A stretch of DNA of 64,000 nucleotides from Pseudomonas ovata. Lineage in GTDB: Bacteria; Pseudomonadota; Gammaproteobacteria; Pseudomonadales; Pseudomonadaceae. This document shows positions 21,546-31,082 of this stretch, one piece after another. Location of the stretch: positions 62,001-126,000 of the forward strand of contig NZ_QFFU01000001.1 in assembly GCF_003131185.1 (NCBI RefSeq). The letters run 5' to 3'. The stretch's first letter is position 1. Each line of letters begins with the position of its first letter. Below the pieces are notes generated by a model. The model was given only the letters and a program-made list of their open reading frames with translations, made no database searches and had not been told where the DNA came from. Made by a program: the position numbers and the translations under genes.

Positions 21546-22331
21546 ATGACTGTCAGCATCAAAAACCACGAAGACATCGAAAAGATGCGGATTGCCGGCC
21601 GCCTGGCCGCCGATGTACTGGAGATGATCGAGCCTTACGTAAAGCCGGGCGTTACCACCGATGAGCTCAACACCCTGTGTCACGACTACATCGTCAACGT
21701 CCAGCAGGCCATCCCTGCGCCGCTCAACTACAAGGGTTTCCCGAAGTCGATCTGCACCTCGATCAACCACGTGGTGTGCCACGGCATCCCCGGCAGCAAG
21801 CGACTCAAGAAAGGCGATGCGCTGAACATTGACGTCACCGTCATCAAGGACGGCTACTTCGGCGACACCAGCAAGATGTTCCACGTCGGCCCGGTTGCCC
21901 AATGGGTCGAACGCCTGTCGCGCATCACCCAGGAATGCCTCTATAAAGGCATCGAAGTCGTACGGCCCGGTGCACACCTGGGCGACATTGGCGCGGTGAT
22001 CCAGCAGCATGCCGAGAAGAACGGCTTTTCCGTGGTGACGGAATACTGCGGCCATGGCATCGGCAAGATCTTTCATGAGGAACCGCAGGTGATGCATTAT
22101 GGCGAGGCCGGCACCGGCCTTGAACTGGTTGAAGGCATGACCTTCACCATCGAGCCGATGATCAACCAGGGCCGCGCCGATACCCACTTGCTGGCCGATG
22201 GCTGGACCGCCGTGACCAAGGACCACAAGCTGTCGGCCCAATGGGAGCACACCCTGCTGGTCACCGCCGACGGCTACGAAATCTTCACGTTGCGCAGCGA
22301 CGAAACCTTTCCGCGCACCAACGCCCGCTAA
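21546..22331 (+). CDS. map: Methionine aminopeptidase, type I
   Basis: Map removes the initiator methionine from new proteins. The product has 261 residues. The five metal ligands are visible in the expected order: DVTVIKDGYFGDTSKMF (two aspartates), EYCGHGIGKIFHE (histidine), MTFTIEPM (glutamate) and the final glutamate in WEHTLLV. ATG 21546 (MTVSIKNHEDIEKM) follows GAGAGCG; the frame upstream is intergenic. It is divergent from rpsB, the usual arrangement. Confidence 0.97.
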   Translation: MTVSIKNHEDIEKMRIAGRLAADVLEMIEPYVKPGVTTDELNTLCHDYIVNVQQAIPAPLNYKGFPKSICTSINHVVCHGIPGSKRLKKGDALNIDVTVIKDGYFGDTSKMFHVGPVAQWVERLSRITQECLYKGIEVVRPGAHLGDIGAVIQQHAEKNGFSVVTEYCGHGIGKIFHEEPQVMHYGEAGTGLELVEGMTFTIEPMINQGRADTHLLADGWTAVTKDHKLSAQWEHTLLVTADGYEIFTLRSDETFPRTNAR

Positions 22332-22389
22332 GGCAGGCCGCTCGATGCCTTGCAGCATTTGCCGATAACCCAGAAGGAAAGCAGTTGCC

Positions 22390-25086
22390 ATGCCGCAGGT
22401 GGATCCTGATTTGTTCGATCGCGGCCAGTTCCAGGCCGAACTGGCCCTGAAGGCCAGCCCCATCGCCGCCTTCAAGAAAGCCATCCGCCATGCACGCGAG
22501 GTGCTCGATGAGCGCTTTCGCTCCGGCCGGGACATTCGCCGCCTGATCGAGGACCGCGCCTGGTTCGTCGACAACATCCTGCAGCAGGCCTGGGGCCAGT
22601 TCGACTGGAGCCGGCAGGCCGAGATCGCCCTGCTGGCGGTCGGCGGCTACGGGCGTGGCGAACTGCACCCCTACTCGGACATCGACCTGCTGATCCTGCT
22701 GGACAACGATGACCACGAGCTGTTTCGCGACTCCATCGAGCGCTTTCTGACCCTGCTGTGGGACATTGGCCTGGAAGTCGGGCAAAGCGTGCGTTCGGTC
22801 AATGAGTGCGCCGTCGAGGCCCGGGCCGATCTGACGGTAATCACCAACCTGATGGAAAGCCGTACCATTTCCGGCCCCGAGCCACTGCGCCAGCGCATGC
22901 TCGAAGTCACCAGCACCACACACATGTGGCCGAGCAAGGACTTCTTCCTGGCCAAGCGCGCCGAACAGCGCGCCCGGCACCACAAGTACAACGACACCGA
23001 ATACAACCTGGAGCCCAACGTCAAGGGCTCCCCGGGCGGCCTGCGCGATATCCAGACCATCCTCTGGGTCGCCCGGCGCCAGTACGGCACCCTGAACCTG
23101 CACGCCCTGGCTGGCGAAGGCTTTTTGCTTGAAAGCGAAAACAACCTGCTGGCCTCTTCCCAGGAATTCATCTGGAAGGTGCGCTATGCCCTGCACATGC
23201 TGGCCGGTCGCGCCGAAGACCGCCTGTTGTTCGATCACCAGCGCACCATCGCCGCCTTGCTGGGCTATCAGGACAACGACGGCAAGCGTGCCATCGAACG
23301 CTTCATGCAAAAGTACTACCGGGTGGTCATGAGCATCGCCCAGTTGAGCGACCTGATCATCCAGCATTTCGAAGAAGTGATCCTCAGCGAGGATGACGGC
23401 AGCACCCAGCCGGTCAACTCGCGCTTCCAGTTGCATGATGGCTACATCGAGGCCACCCACGCCAACGTCTTCAAGCGCACCCCGTTTGCCATCATCGAAA
23501 TCTTTGTATTGATGGCCCAGCGTCCGGACATCAAGGGCGTGCGCGCCAACACCATCCGCCTGCTGCGCGAACACCGGCACCTGATCAACGACGATTTCCG
23601 CAACGACATTCGCAACACCAGCCTGTTCATCGAGCTGTTCAAGTGCGAGACCGGCATCCACCGCAACCTGCGGCGCATGAACCGCTATGGCATCCTGGGC
23701 CTGTACCTGCCGGAGTTCGGGCACATCGTGGGGCAGATGCAGCATGACCTGTTCCACATCTATACGGTGGACGCCCACACCCTCAACCTCATCAAGCACC
23801 TGCGCAAGCTGCAGTACACCGAGGTTTCCGAGAAATTCCCGCTGGCCAGCAAGATCATGGGGCGACTGCCCAAGCCCGAACTGATCTACCTGGCCGGGCT
23901 GTACCACGACATCGGCAAGGGCCGCGGCGGCGACCACTCGGAACTGGGCGCGGTGGATGCCGAGGCATTCGGCGTGCGCCACCAGTTGCCGGTCTGGGAT
24001 ACGCGACTCATCGTCTGGCTGGTCAGCCATCACCTGGTGATGTCCACCACGGCGCAGCGCAAGGACCTTTCCGACCCGCAGGTGATCCACGATTTTGCCC
24101 TGTTCGTCGGCGACGAAGTGCACCTGGACTACCTGTACGTGCTGACCGTGGCCGACATCAACGCGACCAACCCGACGTTGTGGAACTCCTGGCGCGCCAG
24201 CCTGCTGCGCCAGCTTTACACCGAGACCAAGCGCGCCCTGCGTCGCGGCCTGGAAAACCCGGTCGACCGCGAAGAGCAGATCCGACGCACCCAGACGGCC
24301 GCGCTGGACATCCTGGTGCGCAACGGCACCGACCCGGACGATGTCGAGCAATTGTGGTCGGGCCTGGGCGATGACTATTTCCTGCGCCACACCGCAGGCG
24401 ACGTGGCCTGGCACAGCGACGCGATCCTCCAGCAACCGACCGACGGCGGCCCGCTGGTGCTGATCAAGGAAACCACCCAGCGCGAATTCGAAGGGGCCAC
24501 GCAGATCTTCATCTATGCGCCGGACCAGCACGACTTCTTCGCCGTGACCGTGGCAGCCATGGACCAGTTGAACCTCAACATCCATGATGCACGCATCATC
24601 ACCTCCAGCAGCCGCTTCACCCTGGACACCTACGTGGTGCTCGACAGCGACGGCGGCTCGATCGGCAACAACCCCGAGCGCATCGAACAGATCCGCCACG
24701 GCCTGACCGAAGCCCTGCACAACCCCGACGACTACCCGACCATCATCAAGCGCCGGGTGCCGCGCCAGCTCAAGCACTTTGCCTTTGCCCCACAAGTCAC
24801 CATCCACAACGATGCCCAGCGTCCGGTCACGGTGCTGGAATTGCTGGCGCCCGACCGCCCGGGCCTGCTGGCACGGATCGGCAAGATCTTCCTGGAGTTC
24901 GACCTGTCGCTGCAGAACGCCAAGATTGCCACGCTGGGCGAACGGGTCGAGGACGTGTTCTTTATCACCGACGCCAACAACCAGCCACTGTCGGACCCGC
25001 AGTTGTGCCTGCGCCTGCAGGAAGCCATTACCGAACAGCTGAGCGTCACCCGCGAGCCCGAAGTGGGGTTTCGCCTGAGCATCTGA
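22390..25086 (+). CDS. glnD: [Protein-PII] uridylyltransferase / uridylyl-removing enzyme
   Basis: GlnD senses glutamine and adds or removes UMP on PII proteins, which controls glutamine synthetase adenylylation and the Ntr response. The protein has 898 residues. Domains in order: nucleotidyltransferase with [19 protein letters not shown] (residues 85-103, Asp97 and Asp99 as metal ligands), a PII-uridylyltransferase helical region, an HD hydrolase domain with [17 protein letters not shown] near residue 505, and two ACT domains at the carboxyl end (about 700-780 and 810-890). An AGGAAAG precedes the ATG. It follows map by 58 bases. Confidence 0.97.
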   Translation: MPQVDPDLFDRGQFQAELALKASPIAAFKKAIRHAREVLDERFRSGRDIRRLIEDRAWFVDNILQQAWGQFDWSRQAEIALLAVGGYGRGELHPYSDIDLLILLDNDDHELFRDSIERFLTLLWDIGLEVGQSVRSVNECAVEARADLTVITNLMESRTISGPEPLRQRMLEVTSTTHMWPSKDFFLAKRAEQRARHHKYNDTEYNLEPNVKGSPGGLRDIQTILWVARRQYGTLNLHALAGEGFLLESENNLLASSQEFIWKVRYALHMLAGRAEDRLLFDHQRTIAALLGYQDNDGKRAIERFMQKYYRVVMSIAQLSDLIIQHFEEVILSEDDGSTQPVNSRFQLHDGYIEATHANVFKRTPFAIIEIFVLMAQRPDIKGVRANTIRLLREHRHLINDDFRNDIRNTSLFIELFKCETGIHRNLRRMNRYGILGLYLPEFGHIVGQMQHDLFHIYTVDAHTLNLIKHLRKLQYTEVSEKFPLASKIMGRLPKPELIYLAGLYHDIGKGRGGDHSELGAVDAEAFGVRHQLPVWDTRLIVWLVSHHLVMSTTAQRKDLSDPQVIHDFALFVGDEVHLDYLYVLTVADINATNPTLWNSWRASLLRQLYTETKRALRRGLENPVDREEQIRRTQTAALDILVRNGTDPDDVEQLWSGLGDDYFLRHTAGDVAWHSDAILQQPTDGGPLVLIKETTQREFEGATQIFIYAPDQHDFFAVTVAAMDQLNLNIHDARIITSSSRFTLDTYVVLDSDGGSIGNNPERIEQIRHGLTEALHNPDDYPTIIKRRVPRQLKHFAFAPQVTIHNDAQRPVTVLELLAPDRPGLLARIGKIFLEFDLSLQNAKIATLGERVEDVFFITDANNQPLSDPQLCLRLQEAITEQLSVTREPEVGFRLSI

Positions 25087-25091
25087 TCGAG

Positions 25092-25112
25092 GGCGCCCGC
25101 CTGCCGGGCGCC
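25092..25112 (+). repeat. GC hairpin after glnD
   Basis: GGCGCCCG at 25092-25099 pairs with CGGGCGCC at 25105-25112 around five bases, just past the glnD stop. There is no U run, so it may only protect the 3' end; dapC is probably co-transcribed. Confidence 0.4.
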
Positions 25113-25149
25113 ATGCACCTTGAGTTTTCTGCGCCTTGAGAGCCGAAAC

Positions 25150-26346
25150 ATGAACAACGCCATGCAACTGCTTCAGCCCTACCCGTTCGAGAAACTGCGC
25201 GCCCTGCTCGGCAGCGTGACGCCCAACCCGGACAAGCGCCCGATCGCCCTGTCCATTGGCGAACCCAAGCACACCTCACCGGCGTTCGTGGCCCAGGCCC
25301 TGGTCGATAACCTCGACAAGATGGCCGTCTACCCCACTACACTCGGCGTCCCGGCCTTGCGCGAAGCGATAGGCCACTGGTGCGAGCGGCGCTTTGGCGT
25401 ACCCGAGGGCTGGATCGACCCGGCCCGTCATGTGCTGCCGGTCAATGGCACCCGCGAGGCGCTGTTCGCCTTTACCCAGACCGTAGTCAACCGCGAAGCC
25501 AACGGCCTGGTGGTCAGCCCCAATCCGTTCTACCAGATCTACGAGGGCGCCGCCCTGCTGGCCGGTGCCCAGCCGCACTACCTGCCCTGCCTGAGCGAAC
25601 ATGGCTTCAATCCTGATTTCGACGCCGTGCCGGCCGAGATCTGGCAGCGCTGCCAGATTCTGTTCCTGTGCTCGCCGGGCAACCCGACCGGCGCCTTGAT
25701 TCCGGTCGACACCCTGAAAAAGCTGATCGCCCTGGCCGACCAGTACGACTTCGTGATCGCCAGCGACGAGTGCTACAGCGAGCTGTACTTCGACGAAGCC
25801 ACCCCGCCACCAGGCCTGCTCAGCGCCTGCGCCGAGCTGGGCCGCCAGGACTTCAAGCGGTGTGTGGTGTTCCACAGCCTGTCCAAACGCTCCAACCTGC
25901 CGGGCCTGCGTTCGGGCTTCGTGGCCGGCGATGCCGAGATCCTCAAGGCCTTTTTGCTGTACCGCACCTACCACGGCTGCGCCATGCCGGTGCAGACCCA
26001 ACTGGCCAGCGTGGCCGCCTGGAACGACGAAGCCCATGTGCTCGCCAACCGTGACCTGTACCGCGAGAAGTTCGATGCGGTGCTGGACATCCTCAGCCCG
26101 GTGCTCGACGTGCAGCGGCCCGACGGCAGCTTCTACCTGTGGCCGAACGTCGGTGGCGATGACGCCGCCTTCTGCCGCGACCTTTACCTGGAGCAGCATG
26201 TGACCGTAGTACCGGGCTCATACCTGTCGCGTGACGTCGACGGCTTCAACCCTGGCGCCGGCCGCGTGCGCCTGGCCCTGGTCGCGCCACTGGCCGAGTG
26301 CGTCGAAGCCGCCGAGCGGATTCGCGCCTTCATCAATAACCGCTGA
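25150..26346 (+). CDS. dapC: N-succinyldiaminopimelate aminotransferase
   Basis: DapC transaminates N-succinyl-2-amino-6-ketopimelate to N-succinyl-diaminopimelate with PLP and glutamate, in the succinylase branch of lysine and DAP synthesis. The product has 398 residues with a class I/II aminotransferase fold: NPFYQIYEGAALLAG, SPGNPTGALI, ASDECYSELYF and the PLP lysine in HSLSKRSNLPGLRSGF (Lys246). ATG 25150 (MNNAMQLLQPYPFEKL) is the conserved amino end. It works with dapD and dapE, both in this window. The assignment to DapC rather than another class I enzyme rests on this end and on its place after glnD. Confidence 0.93.
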   Translation: MNNAMQLLQPYPFEKLRALLGSVTPNPDKRPIALSIGEPKHTSPAFVAQALVDNLDKMAVYPTTLGVPALREAIGHWCERRFGVPEGWIDPARHVLPVNGTREALFAFTQTVVNREANGLVVSPNPFYQIYEGAALLAGAQPHYLPCLSEHGFNPDFDAVPAEIWQRCQILFLCSPGNPTGALIPVDTLKKLIALADQYDFVIASDECYSELYFDEATPPPGLLSACAELGRQDFKRCVVFHSLSKRSNLPGLRSGFVAGDAEILKAFLLYRTYHGCAMPVQTQLASVAAWNDEAHVLANRDLYREKFDAVLDILSPVLDVQRPDGSFYLWPNVGGDDAAFCRDLYLEQHVTVVPGSYLSRDVDGFNPGAGRVRLALVAPLAECVEAAERIRAFINNR

Positions 26347-26403
26347 GCCATAGCTTTATATACCGCCGGCATCAGGCCGGTCGGCCTTACCGTTGTCGTT
26401 CGT

Positions 26404-26431
26404 CGCGCTGCCCTCTTCACCGGGCAGCGCG
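26404..26431. terminator. Hairpin after dapC
   Basis: CGCGCTGCCC (26404-26413) is a perfect inverted repeat of 26422-26431 with an 8-base loop. It lies 58 bases past dapC. There is no U run, so intrinsic termination is uncertain. Confidence 0.45.
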
Positions 26432-26448
26432 CCCTTGACCACAACGCG

Positions 26449-26464
26449 GAACCCTCCAGGGTTC
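26449..26464 (+). promoter_or_regulatory. Small hairpin next to the protease ribosome-binding site
   Basis: GAACCCT CC AGGGTTC forms a 7-bp stem ending one base before AAGAGG, the ribosome-binding site of the gene at 26476. It could influence translation of that gene. Confidence 0.4.
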
Positions 26465-26475
26465 AAGAGGCCTGC

Positions 26476-27294
26476 ATGACCGACTCACCACCGCTCGACC
26501 CCCGTTTGTTGCTGCGCTGCGCCCTGCGCGAAGCCGAGGATTACCACGCCTCCCATGCAACAGCGATCAAGGAAAACCCGGACAATGGCGCCATTGACCC
26601 CACCGATGAAGCCGACGCAACCCAGGCGCCTGGCCAGCCTCGCCTGCTGATTGCCTTCAATAAATACTGGGCTCGCGGGCGCACCCTGACCATCCGCTTC
26701 CTGCAAGACCCGCCGGACTTCATCACCGGACCGATCATTGCCGCAGCCAATCAATGGCTGGCGCACGCCAACCTGAAATTCGATTTCGTAGCCCACGGGC
26801 CTAGCGATATCCGCATCGGCTTTAACGAACACTTGAACTGGAGCGAACTGGGCACCGATGCATTGTTGATTGCTCAGGACCAGCCGACCATGGAACTCAA
26901 CGTCCGGGAGCTGTTCGACGATAAAATCCAGCCCCTGCCGGAACTGCCGCGCATCGTGCTGCACGAATTCGGCCACGCGCTGGGTGCCGTCCATGAGCAC
27001 CAGCACCCCAGGGCCAACATTCCCTGGAACATCCCGCTGCTCACCGCCCTGCTCAAGCAGGTGGGCTACAGCGAAGCCTTGATCCAGAAGAATTTCCTCG
27101 AGCACTACGAGGCAGCCGACTTCAAGCATGCCGCCTATGACCGCGACTCGGTCATGCACTTCGACATCCCCAATGGCCTGACCCTGGGCGACTTTGAAGT
27201 CCTCAACATCGGCAAGACCCTGAGCGCCGGCGACATCCAGATGATGAGGTCCGTGTACCCGGACCGTAGCAGTTCGAAATATGGCGGCGCATGA
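26476..27294 (+). CDS. Astacin-like zinc metalloprotease (metzincin) without signal peptide
   Basis: The product has 272 residues. It carries the full metzincin zinc site HEFGHALGAVHEH (ligands His163, His167, His173; catalytic Glu164), with the extra glutamate after the third histidine as in astacins, and a Met-turn in DSVMHFD (Met227). The upstream part (about 55-150) looks like the astacin amino-terminal subdomain. There is no signal peptide, no membrane segment and no evident propeptide; residues 1-50 are acidic. Bacterial astacin-like enzymes are mostly secreted, so either it acts inside the cell or it leaves by a non-Sec route. Substrate unknown. It lies between dapC and an accessory small gene. 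Confidence 0.8.
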   Translation: MTDSPPLDPRLLLRCALREAEDYHASHATAIKENPDNGAIDPTDEADATQAPGQPRLLIAFNKYWARGRTLTIRFLQDPPDFITGPIIAAANQWLAHANLKFDFVAHGPSDIRIGFNEHLNWSELGTDALLIAQDQPTMELNVRELFDDKIQPLPELPRIVLHEFGHALGAVHEHQHPRANIPWNIPLLTALLKQVGYSEALIQKNFLEHYEAADFKHAAYDRDSVMHFDIPNGLTLGDFEVLNIGKTLSAGDIQMMRSVYPDRSSSKYGGA

Positions 27295-27400
27295 CCGGCA
27301 ACCATTCGTCTGCCCGATTGCACTTGCAAGGCGCCTGGCATTTCACACGTGAACGGCCCAAGAGGGCTTGTTTCCTGTAATCAGACTCAAGGTGATCGCC

Positions 27401-27781
27401 ATGCCAGTCGCAAGCAAGGATAAATACACGGCCAAGCAGAAGCGCAAGGCCCAACACATCGAAGAAAGCTACGAGCACAAGGGAATGCCGGAGGATCAGG
27501 CCCAGGCGCGGGCCTGGGCCACGGTGAACAAACAGTCGGGCGGTGGTGAAAAGGCCGGCGGGTCCGGCACAGATACCTCCGGCCGAGAAAAACAGACCGC
27601 CCGCTCGGACTCGGCCAAACGCGCCGCCCAGACGCGCAAGGGGCATGCGCGCACCTCCCCGGAGTCACTGCAAAGCCAGACCCGCGAGAGCCTGATGAAA
27701 GAGGCACGCAGCCAGGACATTCGTGGCCGCTCGCGCATGACCAAGGCGCAGCTCATAGAAGCCTTGAGCCACGCCGGCTAA
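27401..27781 (+). CDS. Small basic protein with SAP/Rho-N-like C-terminus
   Basis: The product has 126 residues and is rich in Lys, Arg, Gln and Ser, with few hydrophobic residues. Residues 4-50 (KDKYTAKQKRKAQHIEESYE and the PEDQAQARAWATVNK helix) match small pseudomonad proteins often labelled plasmid stabilisation proteins; a low-complexity glycine/serine linker follows; the last 30 residues (SLMKEARSQDIRGRSRMTKA) resemble the helix-extended-helix fold of Rho N-terminal or SAP domains, which bind nucleic acid. I infer a nucleic-acid-binding role. ATG 27401 (MPVASKDKY) is taken over an upstream in-frame ATG at 27368 because of composition. Confidence 0.65.
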   Translation: MPVASKDKYTAKQKRKAQHIEESYEHKGMPEDQAQARAWATVNKQSGGGEKAGGSGTDTSGREKQTARSDSAKRAAQTRKGHARTSPESLQSQTRESLMKEARSQDIRGRSRMTKAQLIEALSHAG

Positions 27782-27962
27782 ATCACGCCCCTCCACGCCC
27801 GGACCCTGCTGCCATGGCCGGGCCGTCCTGCGTGATGTCCGGACACGATCTGCCCCCTGACAGCCTGAGCGCGCAATCGAGCGACGTGGCATAATCACGG
27901 GCTGAATTTTGCGGAGGCAATGGGGGACGTTTCGGGAAAGGCCGACTACCCTATAGGAATCA

Positions 27963-28310
27963 ATGGCTTACACTCTCTACGGCATTAAAGCCTGCGACAC
28001 CATGAAAAAAGCCCGTACCTGGCTCGAAGAACATGCCGTGGGCCATGATTTTCATGACTACAAGAAAGAGGGCATCGACCGTGAACACCTGACGCAGTGG
28101 TGTGACGAACACGGTTGGCAAGTGGTCCTCAACCGTGCCGGCACGACGTTTCGCAAGCTCGACGAGGCGCAGAAGAACGACCTCGACCAGGCCCGCGCAA
28201 TTGAACTGATGCTGGCACAACCGTCGATGATCAAGCGTCCCGTGCTCGATCTCGGCAACCGAACCCTGATTGGTTTCAAACCGCAATTGTATGCGGCGGC
28301 GTTGCAGTAA
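27963..28310 (+). CDS. ArsC/Spx-family reductase-like protein (YffB type)
   Basis: The product has 115 residues with a thioredoxin-like ArsC fold: MAYTLYGIKACDTMKKARTW places the single active-site cysteine at residue 11, and KRPVLDLGNRTLIGFKP is the conserved carboxyl part. YffB-type members occur beside dapE or dapD in many proteobacteria; their substrate is not settled. TAGGAATCA precedes the ATG. It is followed by dapD after 45 bases, so the two are probably one operon. It should not be read as an arsenate reductase of an ars operon. Confidence 0.85.
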   Translation: MAYTLYGIKACDTMKKARTWLEEHAVGHDFHDYKKEGIDREHLTQWCDEHGWQVVLNRAGTTFRKLDEAQKNDLDQARAIELMLAQPSMIKRPVLDLGNRTLIGFKPQLYAAALQ

Positions 28311-28355
28311 GCCCGAGCGCTGCTGACAACCCCCGATCACTCAAGAGGAATGTGC

Positions 28356-29390
28356 ATGTCCACCACCCTGTTCAGCCTGGCCTTCGGCGTCGGCACTCAA
28401 AACCGTCAAGGCACCTGGCTGGAAGTCTTCTACGCCCAACCCCTGATCAATCCGTCGGCCGAACTGGTCGCGGCCGTCACCCCGCTGCTGGGCTATACCG
28501 GCGGCAACCAGGCCATCACCTTCAACACCGACCTGGCCTCGAAACTGGCCGACGCGCTCAAGCCGGTCGATGCCGCCCAGGCCGCACTGCTGACCCGTCT
28601 GGCCGAAAGCCACAAGCCGCTGGTTGCCACCGTCCTGGCTGAAGACGCCGCCCTGACCTCGACCCCTGAGGCCTACCTGAAGCTGCACCTGCTGTCGCAC
28701 CGCCTGGCCAAGCCGCACGGCCTGAGCCTGGCCGGCATCTTCCCGCTGCTGCCGAACGTGGCCTGGACCAGCCAGGGCGCCATCGATCTGGCCGAACTGG
28801 CCGAGCGTCAGCTCGAAGCACGCCTGAAAGGCGAGCTGCTGGAAGTGTTCTCGGTCGACAAATTCCCGAAAATGACCGACTACGTCGTGCCGAGCGGTGT
28901 GCGCATCGCCGACAGCGCCCGTGTGCGCCTGGGCGCCTACATCGGTGAAGGCACCACCGTGATGCACGAAGGTTTCGTCAACTTCAACGGCGGCACCGAA
29001 GGCCCGGGCATGATCGAAGGCCGTGTTTCGGCCGGTGTGTTCGTCGGCAAGGGCTCGGACCTGGGCGGCGGCTGCTCGACCATGGGCACCCTGTCCGGCG
29101 GCGGCAATATCGTCATCAAGGTCGGTGAAGGCTGCCTGATCGGCGCCAACGCCGGTATCGGCATTCCGCTGGGCGACCGCAACACCGTCGAGGCCGGCCT
29201 GTACATCACCGCCGGCACCAAGGTTGCGCTGCTCGACGAACACAACGAACTGGTCAAAGTGGTCAAGGCCCGTGACCTGGCCGGCCAGGCCGACCTGCTG
29301 TTCCGTCGCAACTCGCAGACCGGCGCCGTGGAATGCAAGACCCACAAGTCGGCCATCGAGCTGAACGAAGCACTGCACGCTCACAACTGA
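28356..29390 (+). CDS. dapD: 2,3,4,5-tetrahydropyridine-2,6-dicarboxylate N-succinyltransferase
   Basis: DapD adds succinate from succinyl-CoA to tetrahydrodipicolinate, opening the branch that DapC and DapE continue. The product has 344 residues, the longer pseudomonad type. The left-handed beta-helix is visible from about residue 180 on in short repeats such as GVRIADSARVRLGAYIGEGT and the glycine-rich SDLGGGCSTMGTLSGGGN. ATG 28356 (MSTTLFSLAFGVG) has AAGAGGAA upstream; the ATG two codons earlier is less well spaced. Confidence 0.96.
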   Translation: MSTTLFSLAFGVGTQNRQGTWLEVFYAQPLINPSAELVAAVTPLLGYTGGNQAITFNTDLASKLADALKPVDAAQAALLTRLAESHKPLVATVLAEDAALTSTPEAYLKLHLLSHRLAKPHGLSLAGIFPLLPNVAWTSQGAIDLAELAERQLEARLKGELLEVFSVDKFPKMTDYVVPSGVRIADSARVRLGAYIGEGTTVMHEGFVNFNGGTEGPGMIEGRVSAGVFVGKGSDLGGGCSTMGTLSGGGNIVIKVGEGCLIGANAGIGIPLGDRNTVEAGLYITAGTKVALLDEHNELVKVVKARDLAGQADLLFRRNSQTGAVECKTHKSAIELNEALHAHN

Positions 29391-29460
29391 TGTTATCGGC
29401 GCGGCGGTCCCGGCGGCATTACCGCAGGGGTCGCCGCGACCGACCGAGCCGGATGGACCA

Positions 29461-30666
29461 ATGCCCCTCATTTCTCCCTGGCGCGCGGACTTTCCAGCCC
29501 TCGACGCCCTGCAACGGCAAGGCCAGACCTACCTGGACAGCGCCGCCACCACGCAAAAGCCCCAGGCATTGCTCGATGCCCTGAACCACTACTACACCAG
29601 CGGCGCCGCCAACGTGCACCGTGCCCAGCACTTGCCCGGCGCGCACGCCACCCAGGCCTTCGAAGCTTCGCGGCACAAGGTCGGGCAATGGCTCAATGCC
29701 GGCGAATCCGGGCAGATCATTTTCACCCACGGCGCAACCTCGGCCCTCAACCTGCTGGCCTATGGATTGCAAGCGCATTTTGCCGAAGGCGACGAGATAG
29801 TCATCAGTGCCCTGGAGCACCACGCCAACCTGCTGCCCTGGCAACAACTGGCCCGCCGACGCAACCTGCGCCTGGTGGTGCTGCCGCTGGACGGCCACGG
29901 CCTGATCGACCTGGAGGCCGCCGCCACGCTGATCGGCCCGCGCACGCGCCTGCTGGCGGTCAGCCAGTTCTCCAACGTGCTCGGCGCCTGGCAGCCGCTG
30001 ACCCGCCTGCTGGCGCTGGCACAGGCGCAAGGCGCGCTGACCGTGGTCGATGGCGCCCAGGGTGTGGTGCATGGCCGCCACGACGTGCAGGCACTGGGCT
30101 GCGACTTCTATGTATTTTCCAGTCATAAGCTGTACGGCCCCGAAGGGCTGGGCGTGCTCTATGGCCGCCATGCCGCGCTGGCGCACCTCGACCACTGGCA
30201 GTTTGGCGGTGAAATGGTCCTGGACGTCGATTACCACCGCGCCGAATTTCGCCCGGCCCCCTTGGGTTTCGAAGCCGGTACGCCGCCCATTGCCAGCGTC
30301 ATCGGCCTGGGCGCGACCCTTGAATACCTCGACGGCCTCGACCAGAAGGCCGTAGTCGATCACGAAGCACGCCTGCACCGGCGCCTGCTCGAAGGTTTGC
30401 AGCAGCGCGAGCAGGTACGTGTGCTGGGGGCGCCGGAGCTGGCGCTGGTCAGCTTTGTCGTCGACGGTGTGCACAACGCCGACCTCGCTCACCTGCTGAC
30501 CGAACAGGGCATCGCCGTGCGCGCCGGTCACCATTGCGCCATGCCGTTGCTCAAGAGCCTGGGCCTGCCGGGCGCCATCCGTGTTTCGCTGGGGCTTTAC
30601 AACGATTCCGACGACTTGCTGCGCTTCTTCAGCGCCCTGGACCAGGGTCTGGAGTTGCTGGCATGA
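29461..30666 (+). CDS. csdA: Cysteine desulfurase CsdA
   Basis: CsdA is a PLP enzyme that takes sulfur from cysteine as a persulfide and passes it to CsdE. The product has 401 residues, a class V aminotransferase fold: HHANLLPWQ, DGAQGVVHG, the PLP lysine in FSSHKLYGPEGLG (Lys223) and the persulfide-forming Cys359 in VRAGHHCAMP. The short loop around Cys359 marks it as a group II enzyme (SufS/CsdA type). Its stop overlaps the csdE start (ATGA). The csdE and tcdA neighbours favour CsdA over SufS. Confidence 0.93.
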   Translation: MPLISPWRADFPALDALQRQGQTYLDSAATTQKPQALLDALNHYYTSGAANVHRAQHLPGAHATQAFEASRHKVGQWLNAGESGQIIFTHGATSALNLLAYGLQAHFAEGDEIVISALEHHANLLPWQQLARRRNLRLVVLPLDGHGLIDLEAAATLIGPRTRLLAVSQFSNVLGAWQPLTRLLALAQAQGALTVVDGAQGVVHGRHDVQALGCDFYVFSSHKLYGPEGLGVLYGRHAALAHLDHWQFGGEMVLDVDYHRAEFRPAPLGFEAGTPPIASVIGLGATLEYLDGLDQKAVVDHEARLHRRLLEGLQQREQVRVLGAPELALVSFVVDGVHNADLAHLLTEQGIAVRAGHHCAMPLLKSLGLPGAIRVSLGLYNDSDDLLRFFSALDQGLELLA

Positions 30667-31082
30667 GCCTGCCTGACGACTTGACCGTCGAGGCTCAGGC
30701 GGCACTGGAGGCTTTCGCCCAGGCCCAGGGCTGGGAGCAACGCGCCCGCCTGCTGATGCAGTGGGGCGAGCGCCTGGCACCGTTGAGTGAAGCGGAAAAA
30801 TCCGACGAGTATCGAGTGCACGGTTGCGAAAGCCAGGTCTGGCTGGTGGCCGAAGAACGCGACGGCCGCTGGCAGTTTCGTGCCGGCAGCGATGCGCGGC
30901 TGTTACGCGGCCTGCTGGCGGTGTTGCTGGTGCGGGTCAACGACCTGCCGGCGCAGGCCTTGCATCAGGTCGACCTGCACCACTGGTTCGACCGCCTGGG
31001 GCTGGGTCGCCAGCTCTCGCCGTCACGCAGCAATGGCCTTAACGCCGTGCTGCAACGCATGCGTGAACGGGCTCAGGCCTGA
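30663..31082 (+). CDS. csdE: Sulfur acceptor protein CsdE (SufE family)
   Basis: CsdE accepts the persulfide from CsdA. The product has 139 residues. The acceptor cysteine is Cys55 in YRVHGCESQVWLV, the conserved SufE/CsdE loop. It starts at ATG 30663 inside the csdA stop (ATGA), which implies translational coupling. Its last 10 bases overlap the end of the oppositely directed tcdA. Confidence 0.94.
   Translation: MSLPDDLTVEAQAALEAFAQAQGWEQRARLLMQWGERLAPLSEAEKSDEYRVHGCESQVWLVAEERDGRWQFRAGSDARLLRGLLAVLLVRVNDLPAQALHQVDLHHWFDRLGLGRQLSPSRSNGLNAVLQRMRERAQA

Noticed and set aside
22285..25272. A 995-codon open frame on the minus strand
   Set aside because: It lies opposite glnD, which has all its domains. 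In high-GC DNA the complementary frame often stays open; the translation has no recognisable domain.
27963..28310. An arsenate reductase of an arsenic-resistance operon
   Set aside because: It is of the YffB/Spx-like branch, lies beside dapD, and no arsB or arsR is present.
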